Shown here: positions 9,109-19,188 of the stretch, one piece after another
How the letters are laid out: every line of letters starts with the position of its first letter
Numbering within the stretch: the stretch's first letter is position 1
Assembly (NCBI RefSeq): GCF_016595415.1
Contig: NZ_JAENIO010000020.1
Span: 1 to 64,000, forward strand
Direction of reading: 5' to 3'
DNA: 64,000 nt
Origin: Roseibacillus ishigakijimensis
Lineage (GTDB): Bacteria > Verrucomicrobiota > Verrucomicrobiia > Verrucomicrobiales > Akkermansiaceae
The notes under the pieces: generated by a model
Databases searched by the model: none
Seen by the model: the letters and a program-made list of their open reading frames with translations, nothing else
What the model was told of the DNA's origin: nothing
Program-made: the position numbers and the translations under genes

Positions 9109-10386
9109 GTGCTGAGGACTCTGAAATCGACCCCTTTCACTGCCGTGCGCCCGCCGAAGAAGTTCAAGCCCATCCCCTTTCCCTACCACCACGAGCTCAC
9201 CCTCGAGATCGACTCCCTCACCAACCTCGGGGCCGGGGTGGGCCGGGTCCAGCTGCCCGAGGCACCGAAAGAGCAAGGCCCTTGGGTCGTCTTCGTGCCC
9301 TTCTGCCTCCCCGGGGAAACCGTCCGAGCCCGCATTTACCGGAATGATGCCAATTGCTCGCAAGCTGACCTCATCGAGGTCCTCACTCCCTCTCCCGACC
9401 GGGTCACCCCGCGCTGCCCCCTTTTCGGCAAATGCGGAGGCTGTCAATACCAGCATCTCGCCTATCCCAAGCAATTGGAATGGAAAAGGCAACAGGTGGC
9501 CGAGCTAACCCGCCGCATGGCGCACCTCGACATTCCCGTCCTCCCTCCCGTCCCCTCGCCCAAGGAATGGCACTATCGCTCCAAGCTCACCCCCCACTTC
9601 GCCAAACCCCGCGACGGCGAACTGGGACCAATCGGCTTTCTTGCCCCCGGCACCCGCAGCCGCCTCATCGACGTGCCCCAGTGCCCCATCGCTCTGGAGC
9701 CCATCAATGAGGCCCTGCCCGCCATCCGCCAAGAGGTCAGCAAGCGGGCCCACACCTACAAGAAAGGCGTCACCCTGCTCCTCCGGGCACATGAAGAAGG
9801 CGTGGAGACCAATCCCCGGGCGGTCATCAGCGAGAAGGTGCACGACCTCACCTTCCACTTCCTGGCCGGAGACTTCTTCCAAAACAACCCCGCCATCTTG
9901 CCGGCCTTCGTCGACTACGTGGCGGCCGAGGCCGCCCAGGACGGCTGCACCCACCTCGTGGATGCCTACTGCGGCTCGGGGCTCTTTGCCCTTTCGCTCG
10001 CCAAGCACTTCCAGCAAGTGGCCGGGGTGGAGGTTTCCGAGACTTCGGCAGACTTTGCCCGCCGCAATGCCGAACTCAACCAACTGCCCCAGGTCAGCAT
10101 CATGACGGCTTCGGCGGAGGAAATCTTTGCCGACATCACCTTTCCGGCCGAAGAAACCGCGCTCGTCATCGATCCGCCACGCAAAGGGTGCACCCCAGGC
10201 TTCCTCGCCCAGCTGGCCCGATTCGGCCCCCGCCGGGTGGTCTACGTTTCCTGCAATCCAGCCACTCAGATGCGCGACTTTGTGGCCCTCGATGAAGCGG
10301 GTTACGAAGTGGAAAAAATTCAGCCCTTCGACCTCTTCCCCCACACCCGCCACCTCGAGTGCGTGGCCACCCTCAAGCGCAAGTAA
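9109..10386 (+). CDS. Class I SAM-dependent RNA (uracil-C5) methyltransferase, RlmD/RumA family
   Basis: 425 aa, GTG start. A TRAM RNA-binding domain lies at about 25-90. An Fe-S site CPLFGKCGGCQY (about 104-115) with a later Cys (VPQCPI) fits the [4Fe-4S] cluster of RlmD-type enzymes. The methyltransferase half has the SAM motif VDAYCGSGLFALSLA, the VIDPPRKGC motif and the nucleophile Cys in VYVSCNPAT. It methylates a uracil in 23S rRNA (RlmD, RlmC) or in tRNA (a TrmA-like role); the exact target cannot be decided from sequence. It is convergent with the next gene. Confidence 0.9.
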   Translation: MLRTLKSTPFTAVRPPKKFKPIPFPYHHELTLEIDSLTNLGAGVGRVQLPEAPKEQGPWVVFVPFCLPGETVRARIYRNDANCSQADLIEVLTPSPDRVTPRCPLFGKCGGCQYQHLAYPKQLEWKRQQVAELTRRMAHLDIPVLPPVPSPKEWHYRSKLTPHFAKPRDGELGPIGFLAPGTRSRLIDVPQCPIALEPINEALPAIRQEVSKRAHTYKKGVTLLLRAHEEGVETNPRAVISEKVHDLTFHFLAGDFFQNNPAILPAFVDYVAAEAAQDGCTHLVDAYCGSGLFALSLAKHFQQVAGVEVSETSADFARRNAELNQLPQVSIMTASAEEIFADITFPAEETALVIDPPRKGCTPGFLAQLARFGPRRVVYVSCNPATQMRDFVALDEAGYEVEKIQPFDLFPHTRHLECVATLKRK

Positions 10387-10440
10387 AAGGGAATGGGAGA
10401 GACCGGGGCGGCGCGCAGCTCCCCCGGGCGCGGGAAGAAA

Positions 10441-11514
10441 TCACTCTTTGAGCAGCGCTTCCAGGGTCAACTCGGCGAAAGGGCCCGGCACTCCCCTGTG
10501 CTGGATTTTTCCTTGCTTATCGAGCACCCAGCAAGCCGGATAACGCGCCACTTGATAGAGTTCCGCAATCTCCCCTTTTTCATCGAGCCAGTTTTCCCAA
10601 GTCACAGTTCCATCCTTGATGAGATGGCGCAACTGCTCGGGGCTCTCACTCGCCACCCCCAGGATAGCCGCTCCCTGGGAGGACTGCTGCTCGGTTACTT
10701 TCCGTAGAAAAGCCATCGTCTCGTCGGCCGCTTCCATGCGAGTGTGCCAGAAGACAATCATCACCGGCTGTCCACGGTAATCCTTCAATCTCATGGCGTC
10801 TCCAGCCACATTCCATCCCAGAATATCGGGGGCCTTCATCCCTTTCTCCAGATTCATGGTGGCGAAGAGAAAGCGCTCCACCATCTCGCCGATGGTGGTT
10901 TGCCCCACCTTGACGTGAGCCGATTGGATCACCGCCTTGCGGATGCGCTCCATGCGCTGCTTGTTCGCCTCCAAATCACCCCCACCCATTTCGCGGGAAA
11001 GAAGCACCAGCGCGAAGGCAGCCACCCCCTGCACCTCTTTATCAGGATGAGTGAGCTCCACTTTTTCGAGAAACTTGCGGGTTTTGGGACCATTGTCGAC
11101 CACGAGAGCAAGACAGAGCGCGCCAATTTTGGGACTCTCGAAATGAAAGCGCTCCGCCGCCGAGCGCACCACTGAGAGCGGGGTCTTGTCGGGAGCCGTC
11201 GGAACGGGCTTGACCGAATAAGCGGGGGCCAACTCCAAGAGCTTGGGCGCGTAATCAAGAAACCAGTCCTGATTCCAGGAGCCATCCAGCTGCCGCAGGA
11301 GGTCCTGCCCGAAAGCATCGGGATTAGGGCCGACTTTCCAAAGCTGGCGGCGAGCTTCCACATCGGGAGCCGCATTGACCTTGGCGACCCACGCAGCCAC
11401 TTCACGCTCATAGTCCGCGACTACTTTCTTGGCACCCGCCTCATCTGCGAGCAAGGAAGGGAGCGGAAAAAGGAGAAAAGTAAGAAGAAATCGGAAGAGA
11501 TGGGAACGGTTCAT
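10441..11514 (-). CDS. Exported thioredoxin-fold (redoxin/TlpA-like) protein lacking catalytic cysteines
   Basis: 357 aa from MNRSHLFRFLL. A signal peptide covers about residues 1-24 (ending LPSLLA-DEAG). An alpha-helical region of about 190 residues follows, then a TlpA/AhpC-like domain from about residue 215 (KGMKAPDILGWNVAGDAMRL, then RGQPVMIVFWHTRMEAADE). The place of the usual WCxxC is WHTRMEA, so no redox dithiol is present. The end VARYPACWVLDKQGKIQHRG keeps the cis-Pro type loop. It may bind rather than reduce a partner; this is inference. It lies 23 bp after the SET gene and is probably cotranscribed with it. Confidence 0.75.
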   Translation of the reverse strand: MNRSHLFRFLLTFLLFPLPSLLADEAGAKKVVADYEREVAAWVAKVNAAPDVEARRQLWKVGPNPDAFGQDLLRQLDGSWNQDWFLDYAPKLLELAPAYSVKPVPTAPDKTPLSVVRSAAERFHFESPKIGALCLALVVDNGPKTRKFLEKVELTHPDKEVQGVAAFALVLLSREMGGGDLEANKQRMERIRKAVIQSAHVKVGQTTIGEMVERFLFATMNLEKGMKAPDILGWNVAGDAMRLKDYRGQPVMIVFWHTRMEAADETMAFLRKVTEQQSSQGAAILGVASESPEQLRHLIKDGTVTWENWLDEKGEIAELYQVARYPACWVLDKQGKIQHRGVPGPFAELTLEALLKE

Positions 11515-11537
11515 GAGGAAAAGGTAAGCGATAGCAG

Positions 11538-12119
11538 TCAGTTCTTTTTCTTGAGAAGTTTGCGTAATTCCGGCCACTGCTCCTGACTGACGATGTAGCC
11601 GATGCAGTTGGCTGCCCCGCAGCGGCAAGGATGGTCCTCGTAGCACTCGAGGTCAAAGCCATAATCGAAGGTAAGCTCTTCGCCCTTCTCGATGTCGCGC
11701 AGAGCGTAGATAATGATGCGGTCCTCACCATCCCCCTCAACGGTATAGGCGATACAATTCGGATCGCAGGAATGGTTGATCAGGCGCGCGGCGTTCCACT
11801 CCACGCTGCCATCAAGGTCCCATTCCTCATTGAGAGTGAAGATGTAGACGGCCGCATCGCCATCCTTTTCGGCCTTGGCCATTTGCGCCCAAGCGCGGCG
11901 CTCGCTCTCCTCCTTGTCAACGGGCTCGCCCACATACTCGATGATCTCGGTATCTTCGAGGATGTCGCAGGCGGCGTAGACGCCAGTGCCGTGGATCTCG
12001 GACTGACGCACCTCCACCCATTTGCTCTCCCCCCGCAGCTTCATTTCTTCCAGGCGCCGGGCGGCGGCCTCTGCAGTGCGCGCGGCCCGCGAGCGCTTAT
12101 TCTTCTTTTCCTTAGCCAT
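11538..12119 (-). CDS. SET-domain protein (putative protein-lysine methyltransferase)
   Basis: 193 aa from MAKEKKNKRS. The N-terminal about 30 residues are Lys/Arg-rich. The SET domain runs from about 35: HGTGVYAACDILEDTEIIEYVGE, then ARLINHSCDPNC (SAM and substrate pocket), then GEELTFDYGF. A post-SET-like motif, HPCRCGAANCIGYI, supplies three Cys for a zinc site. SET enzymes use SAM to methylate lysine. They are common in eukaryotes and patchy in bacteria (for example chlamydiae). The target here is unknown; the basic tail could bind DNA or ribosomes. It is followed at 23 bp by the Cys-less thioredoxin-fold gene. Confidence 0.88.
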   Translation of the reverse strand: MAKEKKNKRSRAARTAEAAARRLEEMKLRGESKWVEVRQSEIHGTGVYAACDILEDTEIIEYVGEPVDKEESERRAWAQMAKAEKDGDAAVYIFTLNEEWDLDGSVEWNAARLINHSCDPNCIAYTVEGDGEDRIIIYALRDIEKGEELTFDYGFDLECYEDHPCRCGAANCIGYIVSQEQWPELRKLLKKKN

Positions 12120-12208
12120 GTGACCAATCGACAAAGGTCTCAATACCCTCCGCGCTCACCAGATTGCGGAAGTTTTTCTGAAACAAATCCAATGACCCGG
12201 TATCCCCC

Positions 12209-12829
12209 TCAGTTGACGCGGCGAAAGCCCTTCTCTGGAATGGCAAAGTCGGCAATATCACTGGGCAGGGAAGGAAAGAAGCCTCTGAGCTCCTGCACTT
12301 CCAACGTGGAGCCATTGATAAAGCCCCAGCTCGCCCCCTCTTCTTTCCCGCGAATCGCCACTTGATAATCAGTCAATTCGATAAATTCCTTGACCCCGGT
12401 AGCCGGATCGATGCGGCGCACCTGCCGCTTGGTGGGCACGAAGACAAGCCATTCGTTGAATTCGGGAATATCGAAGCCGCTCACCGCCGGCTCGGCCGTA
12501 AACTTGGTAATGGTCAAGCCCGAGGCCGCGAACTCATCGACCGCCCGCTCCATCTCGGCGGCGATTCTGTCGTTCCCCCCCGCTTTTTTGGCAGCGCGCT
12601 TCAGGTAGCGAGGATAGGTCTTGTTCACCACCTCGGCATATTCTCCCCGCAGCGTCAAATCACCAAGCTCTTGCACAGCCTGCACCGCTGCCGCCAGAAT
12701 ATCGGCCGGCACGGGTTGGCGCTCGATTCTCTTTTCGAGAATATCGGCATCTTCCAACCGCCCTTCTTGGGAGAAAGCGGGACAGATTCCGAGGAGGGAG
12801 AAGGCAAGGATGAAACTGGGAATGCGCAC
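12209..12829 (-). CDS. Exported protein of unknown function
   Basis: 206 aa with a GTG start. A signal peptide covers about 1-20 (RIPSFILAFSLLGICPAFSQ). The rest is a helical part (about 25-110) with Lys/Arg/Glu, then a beta-rich part containing WLVFVPTKRQVRRIDPATG and ends with PEKGFRRVN. No known catalytic motif. It is upstream of the SET gene on the same strand (89 bp gap). Confidence 0.65.
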   Translation of the reverse strand: MRIPSFILAFSLLGICPAFSQEGRLEDADILEKRIERQPVPADILAAAVQAVQELGDLTLRGEYAEVVNKTYPRYLKRAAKKAGGNDRIAAEMERAVDEFAASGLTITKFTAEPAVSGFDIPEFNEWLVFVPTKRQVRRIDPATGVKEFIELTDYQVAIRGKEEGASWGFINGSTLEVQELRGFFPSLPSDIADFAIPEKGFRRVN

Positions 12830-12905
12830 GTCCTACGAGATGCACCCCAAGCCCCCGCAGGTCAAGCCAAAGGCTCGCCAAGTCCCGCCGCCCCCTGCCC
12901 GCAGG

Positions 12906-12939
12906 TAAAAAAAAACGGCCCGGGCGAACCCGGGACCGC
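12906..12939 (-). terminator. Terminator of the gap transcript
   Basis: The GC-rich stem CCCGGG (12920-12925 region) with loop CGAA and CCCGGG, extended by CGG/CCG, is followed on the minus strand by a run of nine T residues (A-run at 12907-12915 on plus). It lies 30 bp past the gap stop codon. Confidence 0.85.
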
Positions 12940-12966
12940 TTTTGCAAAATTCGAGCGGAGATTCTC

Positions 12967-14010
<1,044 letters not shown>

Positions 14011-14173
14011 TTAGCGCGCCAACGAGAGGGACTTAGCGAAGGAGGGGCCGGAGGTCAACTATCGCTTGGGACTTTGCCCCCAGCCAGATTGTAACGCCTT
14101 CCTCACTTGGACCACTCGCCGCGAGGAGATTTCGCCCTTTCCCCGGGCCTCCAATTCTTGCTAGGGATAAATC

Positions 14174-14878
14174 ATGACAAATCGCGAACTTTGGCAAAGG
14201 CTGGCGAGCTTTTCCTTCGATGTCCCCGGCGCGGCCTTCACCTTCACCGACCGCCTGGCCAAGGAGAATCTCTGGAGCCAAGGTTTTGCCCGCCAGGTTT
14301 GCGAAGAATACCGCCGCTTCCTCTACCTCTGTGTGACGGCGGGCCATCCCGTCACCCCCTCGGAGGAAGTGGATGCCGCTTGGCATCTGCACCTCCTCTA
14401 CACCCATTCCTATTGGCAAGACCTCTGCCAGGACACTCTGCAAAAAGAAATTCACCACGGCCCTACCCAAGGAGGCGAGGCCGAGGATACCAAACACCGC
14501 GACTGGTATGCCCGCACCTTGGCCAGCTATGAGAAGGAGTTTGGCCAGCCCGCCCCCGCCGCCATCTGGCCCCCGGCGGACAAACGCTTTGCGGGCGACA
14601 TTCGTCCCGTCGACATCTCCCGCAACTTCGTACTGCGCAGACGCACGGTCTATCTCTCAGGATTGGTCACGACGAGCTCTCTCGCTCTGGCTAGTTGTAG
14701 TGATGGCGAAGGAAGCCTCTTGATCTGGGCCTTTTTCATAGTCGTCCTCTTCATCGGAATTATCAAGATGGGTGCCGGTCGAGGTGGCGGAGGCGGAAAA
14801 GGGGGTGGTTTTGGCGGTGGCTGTGGTTCCAGCTGCGGCTCCAGCTGTGGAGGCGGCTGCGGCGGCGGAGGCGATTAG
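14174..14878 (+). CDS. Glycine-rich domain-containing membrane protein with a Gly/Cys-rich tail
   Basis: 234 aa. Residues about 1-110 hold the glycine-rich-domain-protein (TIGR04222-like) N-terminal module, seen in VCEEYRRFLYLCVTAGHPVTPSEEVDAAWHLHLLYT (shown in two parts: about 40-60 and 61-77). A hydrophobic segment lies at about 162-175, and a second at about 182-199 (LLIWAFFIVVLFIGIIKMG). The last 32 residues are nearly all Gly, Ser and Cys, with GCGSSCGSSCGGGCGGGGD at the very end (five Cys). Such tails occur after the last membrane helix in this family. Function unknown. Its stop overlaps the end of the convergent minus-strand gene by 4 bp. Confidence 0.75.
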   Translation: MTNRELWQRLASFSFDVPGAAFTFTDRLAKENLWSQGFARQVCEEYRRFLYLCVTAGHPVTPSEEVDAAWHLHLLYTHSYWQDLCQDTLQKEIHHGPTQGGEAEDTKHRDWYARTLASYEKEFGQPAPAAIWPPADKRFAGDIRPVDISRNFVLRRRTVYLSGLVTTSSLALASCSDGEGSLLIWAFFIVVLFIGIIKMGAGRGGGGGKGGGFGGGCGSSCGSSCGGGCGGGGD

Positions 14879-15723
14879 TCCACTCGCACCCGCCGGTGGT
14901 GCCACTTGAAGTATTCCTGATGCGAATAGCCGTCCTGAGTATATCTCATCATCGTGCCAGCGGGAAAGGCGAGATCCCCAATGCTCTTGCGCAGGAGAGG
15001 TAGCCCTTTCTCGGAATCCGAAAAGTCGATTCGAAAATAGTTCTCTGCAATCTCCCCATCCCCGCTCCCCCCGCTCGAAGAGATTGTCCCTACATTCCAC
15101 TTTTTCAAAATGGCCTCCACCGGTTCGAGGTATTGCTTTTCCCCTTCTTCCCAGCCAATCCCTCGAACCCTCACCTCAACGGAGAGCGGAATTTTTTCGC
15201 GATCGGCCTCCTCCTCGCTTTCTATAGCCTCGGCAAAAGGGTCCCCAGAGAGCGACCCTCCAACGGTTCCCTCAAAATGCTCCAATGCCCATTCCTCGGC
15301 GTCAATCTTCCGCGAATTCTTCGCATCCCTGCGAATCTCTGACACTCGCATTAAAAACGAAAGCTCATCAAATTCCTCACCGCTCTGGGAGTGCTCCCAA
15401 GCCTCGCGAATGTAAAATGACATCCAATCAGGATGCTCGATTCCCCAGCTCTCGAAGTTTTTTCGCACTTCCGATTTCTCACTTGTGTTCCAGAGATCGA
15501 ATTTGGAACGCAGTTGAAAGCCGATCAATCTTCTTGGAGATTTGAAAATTTCTTCTCTCGTCTCCGCCGAATGCTCCTCATTCAACTTAGCGACGAGTTC
15601 CTCCAGAAACAACTCTCCAACCGGGAGGATTTTTTCCGATTCGGCCTCGTCGGCCTCAGTCTCGGCAAAGAGGGCCACTGACAACGAAGCAAAGAACCCC
15701 AAAAATAAAGCGCGCCTTCTCAT
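14875..15723 (-). CDS. Exported protein of unknown function (weak DUF6794-like region)
   Basis: 282 aa from ATG 15723; a TTG at 15729 is possible. A signal peptide covers about 1-21 (ALFLGFFASLSVALFA). Residues about 35-115 hold LEELVAKLNEEHSAETREE and later FQLRSKFDLWN, HPDWMSFYIREAWEHSQ, which recall DUF6794-type proteins; this is a resemblance I cannot test. The remainder is acidic and charged. No catalytic motif. It overlaps the convergent Gly/Cys-rich gene by 4 bp. Confidence 0.6.
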   Translation of the reverse strand: MRRRALFLGFFASLSVALFAETEADEAESEKILPVGELFLEELVAKLNEEHSAETREEIFKSPRRLIGFQLRSKFDLWNTSEKSEVRKNFESWGIEHPDWMSFYIREAWEHSQSGEEFDELSFLMRVSEIRRDAKNSRKIDAEEWALEHFEGTVGGSLSGDPFAEAIESEEEADREKIPLSVEVRVRGIGWEEGEKQYLEPVEAILKKWNVGTISSSGGSGDGEIAENYFRIDFSDSEKGLPLLRKSIGDLAFPAGTMMRYTQDGYSHQEYFKWHHRRVRVD

Positions 15724-15804
15724 CAGCAAACAAAAAGAATGGAATCCACACTAACGGCACAAGCAGCGCTGTCGAGTTCCTTCCACCGCCTTGCCTCCTA
15801 ACCC

Positions 15805-16743
15805 TCAGCGTTCTTCACCCAAGCACTCCAAAGAAACACCCCGGCCAAAGTCGGTGGCACTCATCCGTCTGGAGCCTTCCGGCTGCACTTGGCTGAGCAA
15901 AAGCGAACCTTCGCCACAGGCGATTTGGAGCCCGTCCGGATGAGCCAGAACCTCCCCGGGAGTCCCGCCGGCGTCCAGGACTTCCGTCGGAGGAAACACC
16001 TTGAGCCTTCTACTCTTCCCCCGCCCGTCGCGGTAAGTGGTAAAGGTGCCCGGCCAAGTGTGGTAAGCCCGGATGAGCCGTTCCAGCTCCTCCGCGCCCT
16101 GTGACCAATCGAGGCGACCGTCCTCGCGCTCCAGCTTGGGGGCATAACTGGTCGCTGATTCGTTCTGGGGCGTGCGGGTGGCGGTATCGTTTTGCAAGGC
16201 CTCCAAGGCCGAAAGAAGAGCCTCCGGCCCCTGCTCCGCCAAGCGATCGTGCAACTCGCTGGCGGTCTCCTGCCTGCCGATGGCGGTGGGATGAGTAGCA
16301 ATGATGTCGCCAGCATCGAGCGCCTTAACCACGTGCATCACGGTCCATCCCGTCTCCGCATCGCCGTTTTGAATGGCAGCTTGAATGCAGCTCGCGCCCC
16401 GATATTCCGGTAACAGAGAGGCATGGAGATTGATGATGGCCTTGCGTGGCAGATCGATGAGCTTTTGCGGCAAAATTTGCCCGTAAGCCATCACCACCAT
16501 GACCTCGGCCTCCAGCGCGGCCAGCTCGGCCAAAGCCTCCGGTGCCCGCACCTTCTCCGGTTGCAGGACGGGAATGTCGGCCTCTTGCGCGATCACCTTG
16601 ATGGCGGGGGGCTGCAATTTCGAACTCCGCCCCACGGCCTTATCCGGCTGGGTCACCAATGCCACCACCTCATGGTCCGACTCCAATAATGCCCGGAAAG
16701 CCGGCAACGCGATCTCTCCCGTGCCCAAAAATACGATTCTCAT
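15805..16743 (-). CDS. fmt: Methionyl-tRNA formyltransferase
   Basis: 312 aa. The formyl-transfer core has the signature NLHASLLPEYRGA (catalytic Asn/His) and later DAGDIIATHPTAIG. The C-terminal domain (about 205-312) binds tRNA. It formylates Met-tRNAi using 10-formyl-THF for translation start. It begins 9 bp after adk on the same strand, so the two are cotranscribed; the usual partner def is not here. Confidence 0.95.
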   Translation of the reverse strand: MRIVFLGTGEIALPAFRALLESDHEVVALVTQPDKAVGRSSKLQPPAIKVIAQEADIPVLQPEKVRAPEALAELAALEAEVMVVMAYGQILPQKLIDLPRKAIINLHASLLPEYRGASCIQAAIQNGDAETGWTVMHVVKALDAGDIIATHPTAIGRQETASELHDRLAEQGPEALLSALEALQNDTATRTPQNESATSYAPKLEREDGRLDWSQGAEELERLIRAYHTWPGTFTTYRDGRGKSRRLKVFPPTEVLDAGGTPGEVLAHPDGLQIACGEGSLLLSQVQPEGSRRMSATDFGRGVSLECLGEER

Positions 16744-16752
16744 AGTTCCAAA

Positions 16753-17379
16753 TCAGGCCTTCTTACCGGCCATTTCCTGATAAATCTCGAGCTGCATGAG
16801 CCGCCCGATGACGTCGTAGAGGACCTTGACCGGAGTGCCGGTCGCGTCAATATCAGTGACCAGATTTTCGCCATAATGCGCGAGGATGGGCTTGGTCTCC
16901 TCCTCGTAGAGCCGGATGCGCTGCTCGATGACGGCGTCATTGGCATCATCGTAGCGGTTCTCCTTCAGGGCCCGCTTGCGCATCCGGCGGGCAAGCTCCG
17001 TGCGGTCGGGACAGGAGAGATGAATGACCTGATGAATGGTGATATTTTCCTCCATCAACCGGGCCTGCTCCACATTGCGGGGAATGCCATCGAGAATGAG
17101 CAAGTCGATATCGGGCTTGTAAGTATGGCTATCCGCCCAGTTGCGCATCTGCGTCTCCCACAACTCCACCGTCAGGGAATCAGGAACCAGCTCGCCCTTG
17201 GAAGAATAGCGCACAAACTCCTGCCCGAGACGGGTCCGGGTGTCGAGAGAGCGAAAGACATCGCCGCAAGCACAGTGAAAAAAGCGCGGAATCGCGCCCA
17301 GGGTTTTCCCCAAAGTTCCCTTCCCCGCTCCAGGTGCCCCGAGGAGAAGAATGGCGGACATCTTCGACTTTTTACTCAT
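16753..17379 (-). CDS. adk: Adenylate kinase family nucleoside monophosphate kinase
   Basis: 208 aa (a second in-frame ATG at 17361 would remove 6 residues). The P-loop is LLGAPGAGKGT. The NMP-binding part reads CGDVFRSLD, and DGIPRNVEQA matches the DGFPR motif. The LID is short, RALKENRYDDANDAVIEQR, without a zinc finger. It interconverts ATP, AMP and ADP. It is more divergent than typical Adk (TLGK after KG instead of TQ), so a related NMP kinase is possible. Followed by fmt at 9 bp. Confidence 0.8.
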   Translation of the reverse strand: MSKKSKMSAILLLGAPGAGKGTLGKTLGAIPRFFHCACGDVFRSLDTRTRLGQEFVRYSSKGELVPDSLTVELWETQMRNWADSHTYKPDIDLLILDGIPRNVEQARLMEENITIHQVIHLSCPDRTELARRMRKRALKENRYDDANDAVIEQRIRLYEEETKPILAHYGENLVTDIDATGTPVKVLYDVIGRLMQLEIYQEMAGKKA

Positions 17380-17494
17380 GAGTCGAAGCGTTTATACAAG
17401 AGTGATTTTGAAAGCAACCACCGAAGGCGAAATCCCATCATTCTCGTGAAAACTTCCGCAAGGAGCCCGGGTAGGGGTTGCCATCCTCAATGCC

Positions 17495-18559
17495 ATGAAC
17501 CGCTTTTCCAAGCCCTCCGCCCTTCTCTCCCCGACGCTTCTTCTCGCTATGCTGGCCTTCATTTTGCCGCTACCCGCCTTTACCACCCGGGACGCGGACG
17601 AAGTTTTCGCCGCCCACGAGAAAGCCTTTTACCGGGAACGCGGGGACCGGGCCTGGTTCCGCGAACACAACGAGGGTCGCCAGAAGGTCTCCTTCTGGAT
17701 GCGGGCCGAGCAACTGGAAATGGTCCTCGACGCCTATGAGAGAACCGAAGATCCCCGCTATCGGGAGATGTTTGCCAAGCTCTTCCACGGCTTTCAGCAC
17801 GACCACGGCGAGACCTGGGAGCGCAATGAATTTAATGACGACATTCTCTGGATGGTCATTGCCTGCACCCGGGCCTACTTGCTCACCGGGGAGCAAGGCT
17901 ATCTCACTGCCGCCCGCGCCAATTTCGACCTCTGCTATGCCCGGGCCCATTCCCCTGACCTCGGCGGCGGCCTGTGGTGGAAGACAGACAAACAGTGCAA
18001 AAACGCCTGCGTCAATGGCCCCGGGAGCATCGCCGCCTCCCTATTGGCCCAAGCTACCGGCGAGGACTCTTACCGGAAAAAAGCCCGGAACCTTTTCACT
18101 TGGCTCCACCACCAGCTGGTCTCCGCCGACAGCGGACGAGTCCACGATCATCTCAATCGTCAGGGTCGCCTTGACCCCCGCTGCTTCACCTACAACCAGG
18201 GGACCTATGTGGGAGCTGCCCACCTCCTGGACGAGCCCGACCTCGCCGAGCGAGCGATACGTTACACGCGCGATGAGCTGTGCAAAGACGGGCTCTTCCC
18301 CCCTGCCGGCGAGCGAGGCGATGGCGGCGGGTTCAATGGAATCGCCGCCCGTTGGATCGCCCGTTTTGTGAAGGACCGCAGTCGAGAAGACGAGTATGGC
18401 CCTTGGCTACGCAAAAACGTGGAAGCCGCGCTCGCCTCCCGACGCGATTCCGATGGCCTCATCTGGTGCCGTTGGCCGGACAAGACCCCTCCCGGGAGAC
18501 GCTACTCATGGGGGTGCAGCTCCGCAGTCGTCCTCCTCCAAGTCGTCAACCCCGGATAG
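17495..18559 (+). CDS. Secreted glycoside hydrolase, family 76 (alpha-1,6-mannanase type)
   Basis: 354 aa. A signal peptide covers about 1-30. The (alpha/alpha)6 barrel has the family's paired catalytic aspartates in NEFNDDILWMV (D115, D116), and GGGLWW, KNACVNGPG and DPRCFTYNQGTYVGAAHLL match GH76 signatures. The family cleaves alpha-1,6-mannan backbones such as those of fungal cell walls. No PUL-type transport genes are adjacent; other secreted glycosidase genes lie about 28 kb away. Confidence 0.85.
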   Translation: MNRFSKPSALLSPTLLLAMLAFILPLPAFTTRDADEVFAAHEKAFYRERGDRAWFREHNEGRQKVSFWMRAEQLEMVLDAYERTEDPRYREMFAKLFHGFQHDHGETWERNEFNDDILWMVIACTRAYLLTGEQGYLTAARANFDLCYARAHSPDLGGGLWWKTDKQCKNACVNGPGSIAASLLAQATGEDSYRKKARNLFTWLHHQLVSADSGRVHDHLNRQGRLDPRCFTYNQGTYVGAAHLLDEPDLAERAIRYTRDELCKDGLFPPAGERGDGGGFNGIAARWIARFVKDRSREDEYGPWLRKNVEAALASRRDSDGLIWCRWPDKTPPGRRYSWGCSSAVVLLQVVNPG

Positions 18560-18636
18560 CCCAGCAGGGAGCCCGCTTTTCCTTGATAGAGCGCCCCATT
18601 CGGCACGAAAAAATCAGGGAGCGGCTAAAGAGAAAA

Positions 18637-18662
18637 ACCTCATCAAAGTAAATTGATGAGGT
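18637..18662 (-). terminator. Terminator downstream of tRNA-Gly
   Basis: A perfect 10-bp stem, ACCTCATCAA (18637-18646) and TTGATGAGGT (18653-18662), is followed on the minus strand by TTTTT. It lies about 20 bp past the tRNA 3' end. Confidence 0.85.
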
Positions 18663-18682
18663 CGCCAAGGCCGGGCGGGAAA

Positions 18683-18757
18683 TGGAGCGGGTGATGAGAT
18701 TCGAACTCACGACATCAACCTTGGCAAGGTTGCGCTCTACCACTGAGCTACACCCGC
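18683..18757 (-). tRNA. tRNA-Gly, anticodon GCC
   Basis: Starts GCGGGTGTAGCTCAG (minus, from 18757). The anticodon loop is CTTGCCAAG, giving GCC. The T-arm is GAGTTCGAATCTC and the acceptor pairs GCGGGTG with CACCCGC, then T and the encoded CCA. All arms fold. Confidence 0.95.
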
Positions 18758-19002
18758 TTTCCGCGTGCGGAGGCGGACGATACAGGAAATCCCGCCCCAC
18801 GCAAGCACTCAATGGAAAAAATTTCTCGAAAGTCCCAATTCCCTCACAATGAGACAATTTGCTCCAAAAAGAGAGATTTCTCCTCCGCTGCAGGGAGATT
18901 CAAAGCCCCGGGAATTTTTGCGGTTGGGAGACTGCTAGCAGATGGCTAGCACCGCCACAGCGAAACCAGAGAACAAGCGCCAAGAGATAGCCTGTAAAAA
19001 AC

Positions 19003-19077
<75 letters not shown>

Positions 19078-19188
19078 ACTTTTCTCGGGGCCGAGGGAGT
19101 TACCCTGCTTGCAGACCGCTGTCGATAGTAAAAGTGATCTTTTTTCATCCCCTGGGGGCACCACCCGCTGGCGAAACAACTGGCCACG

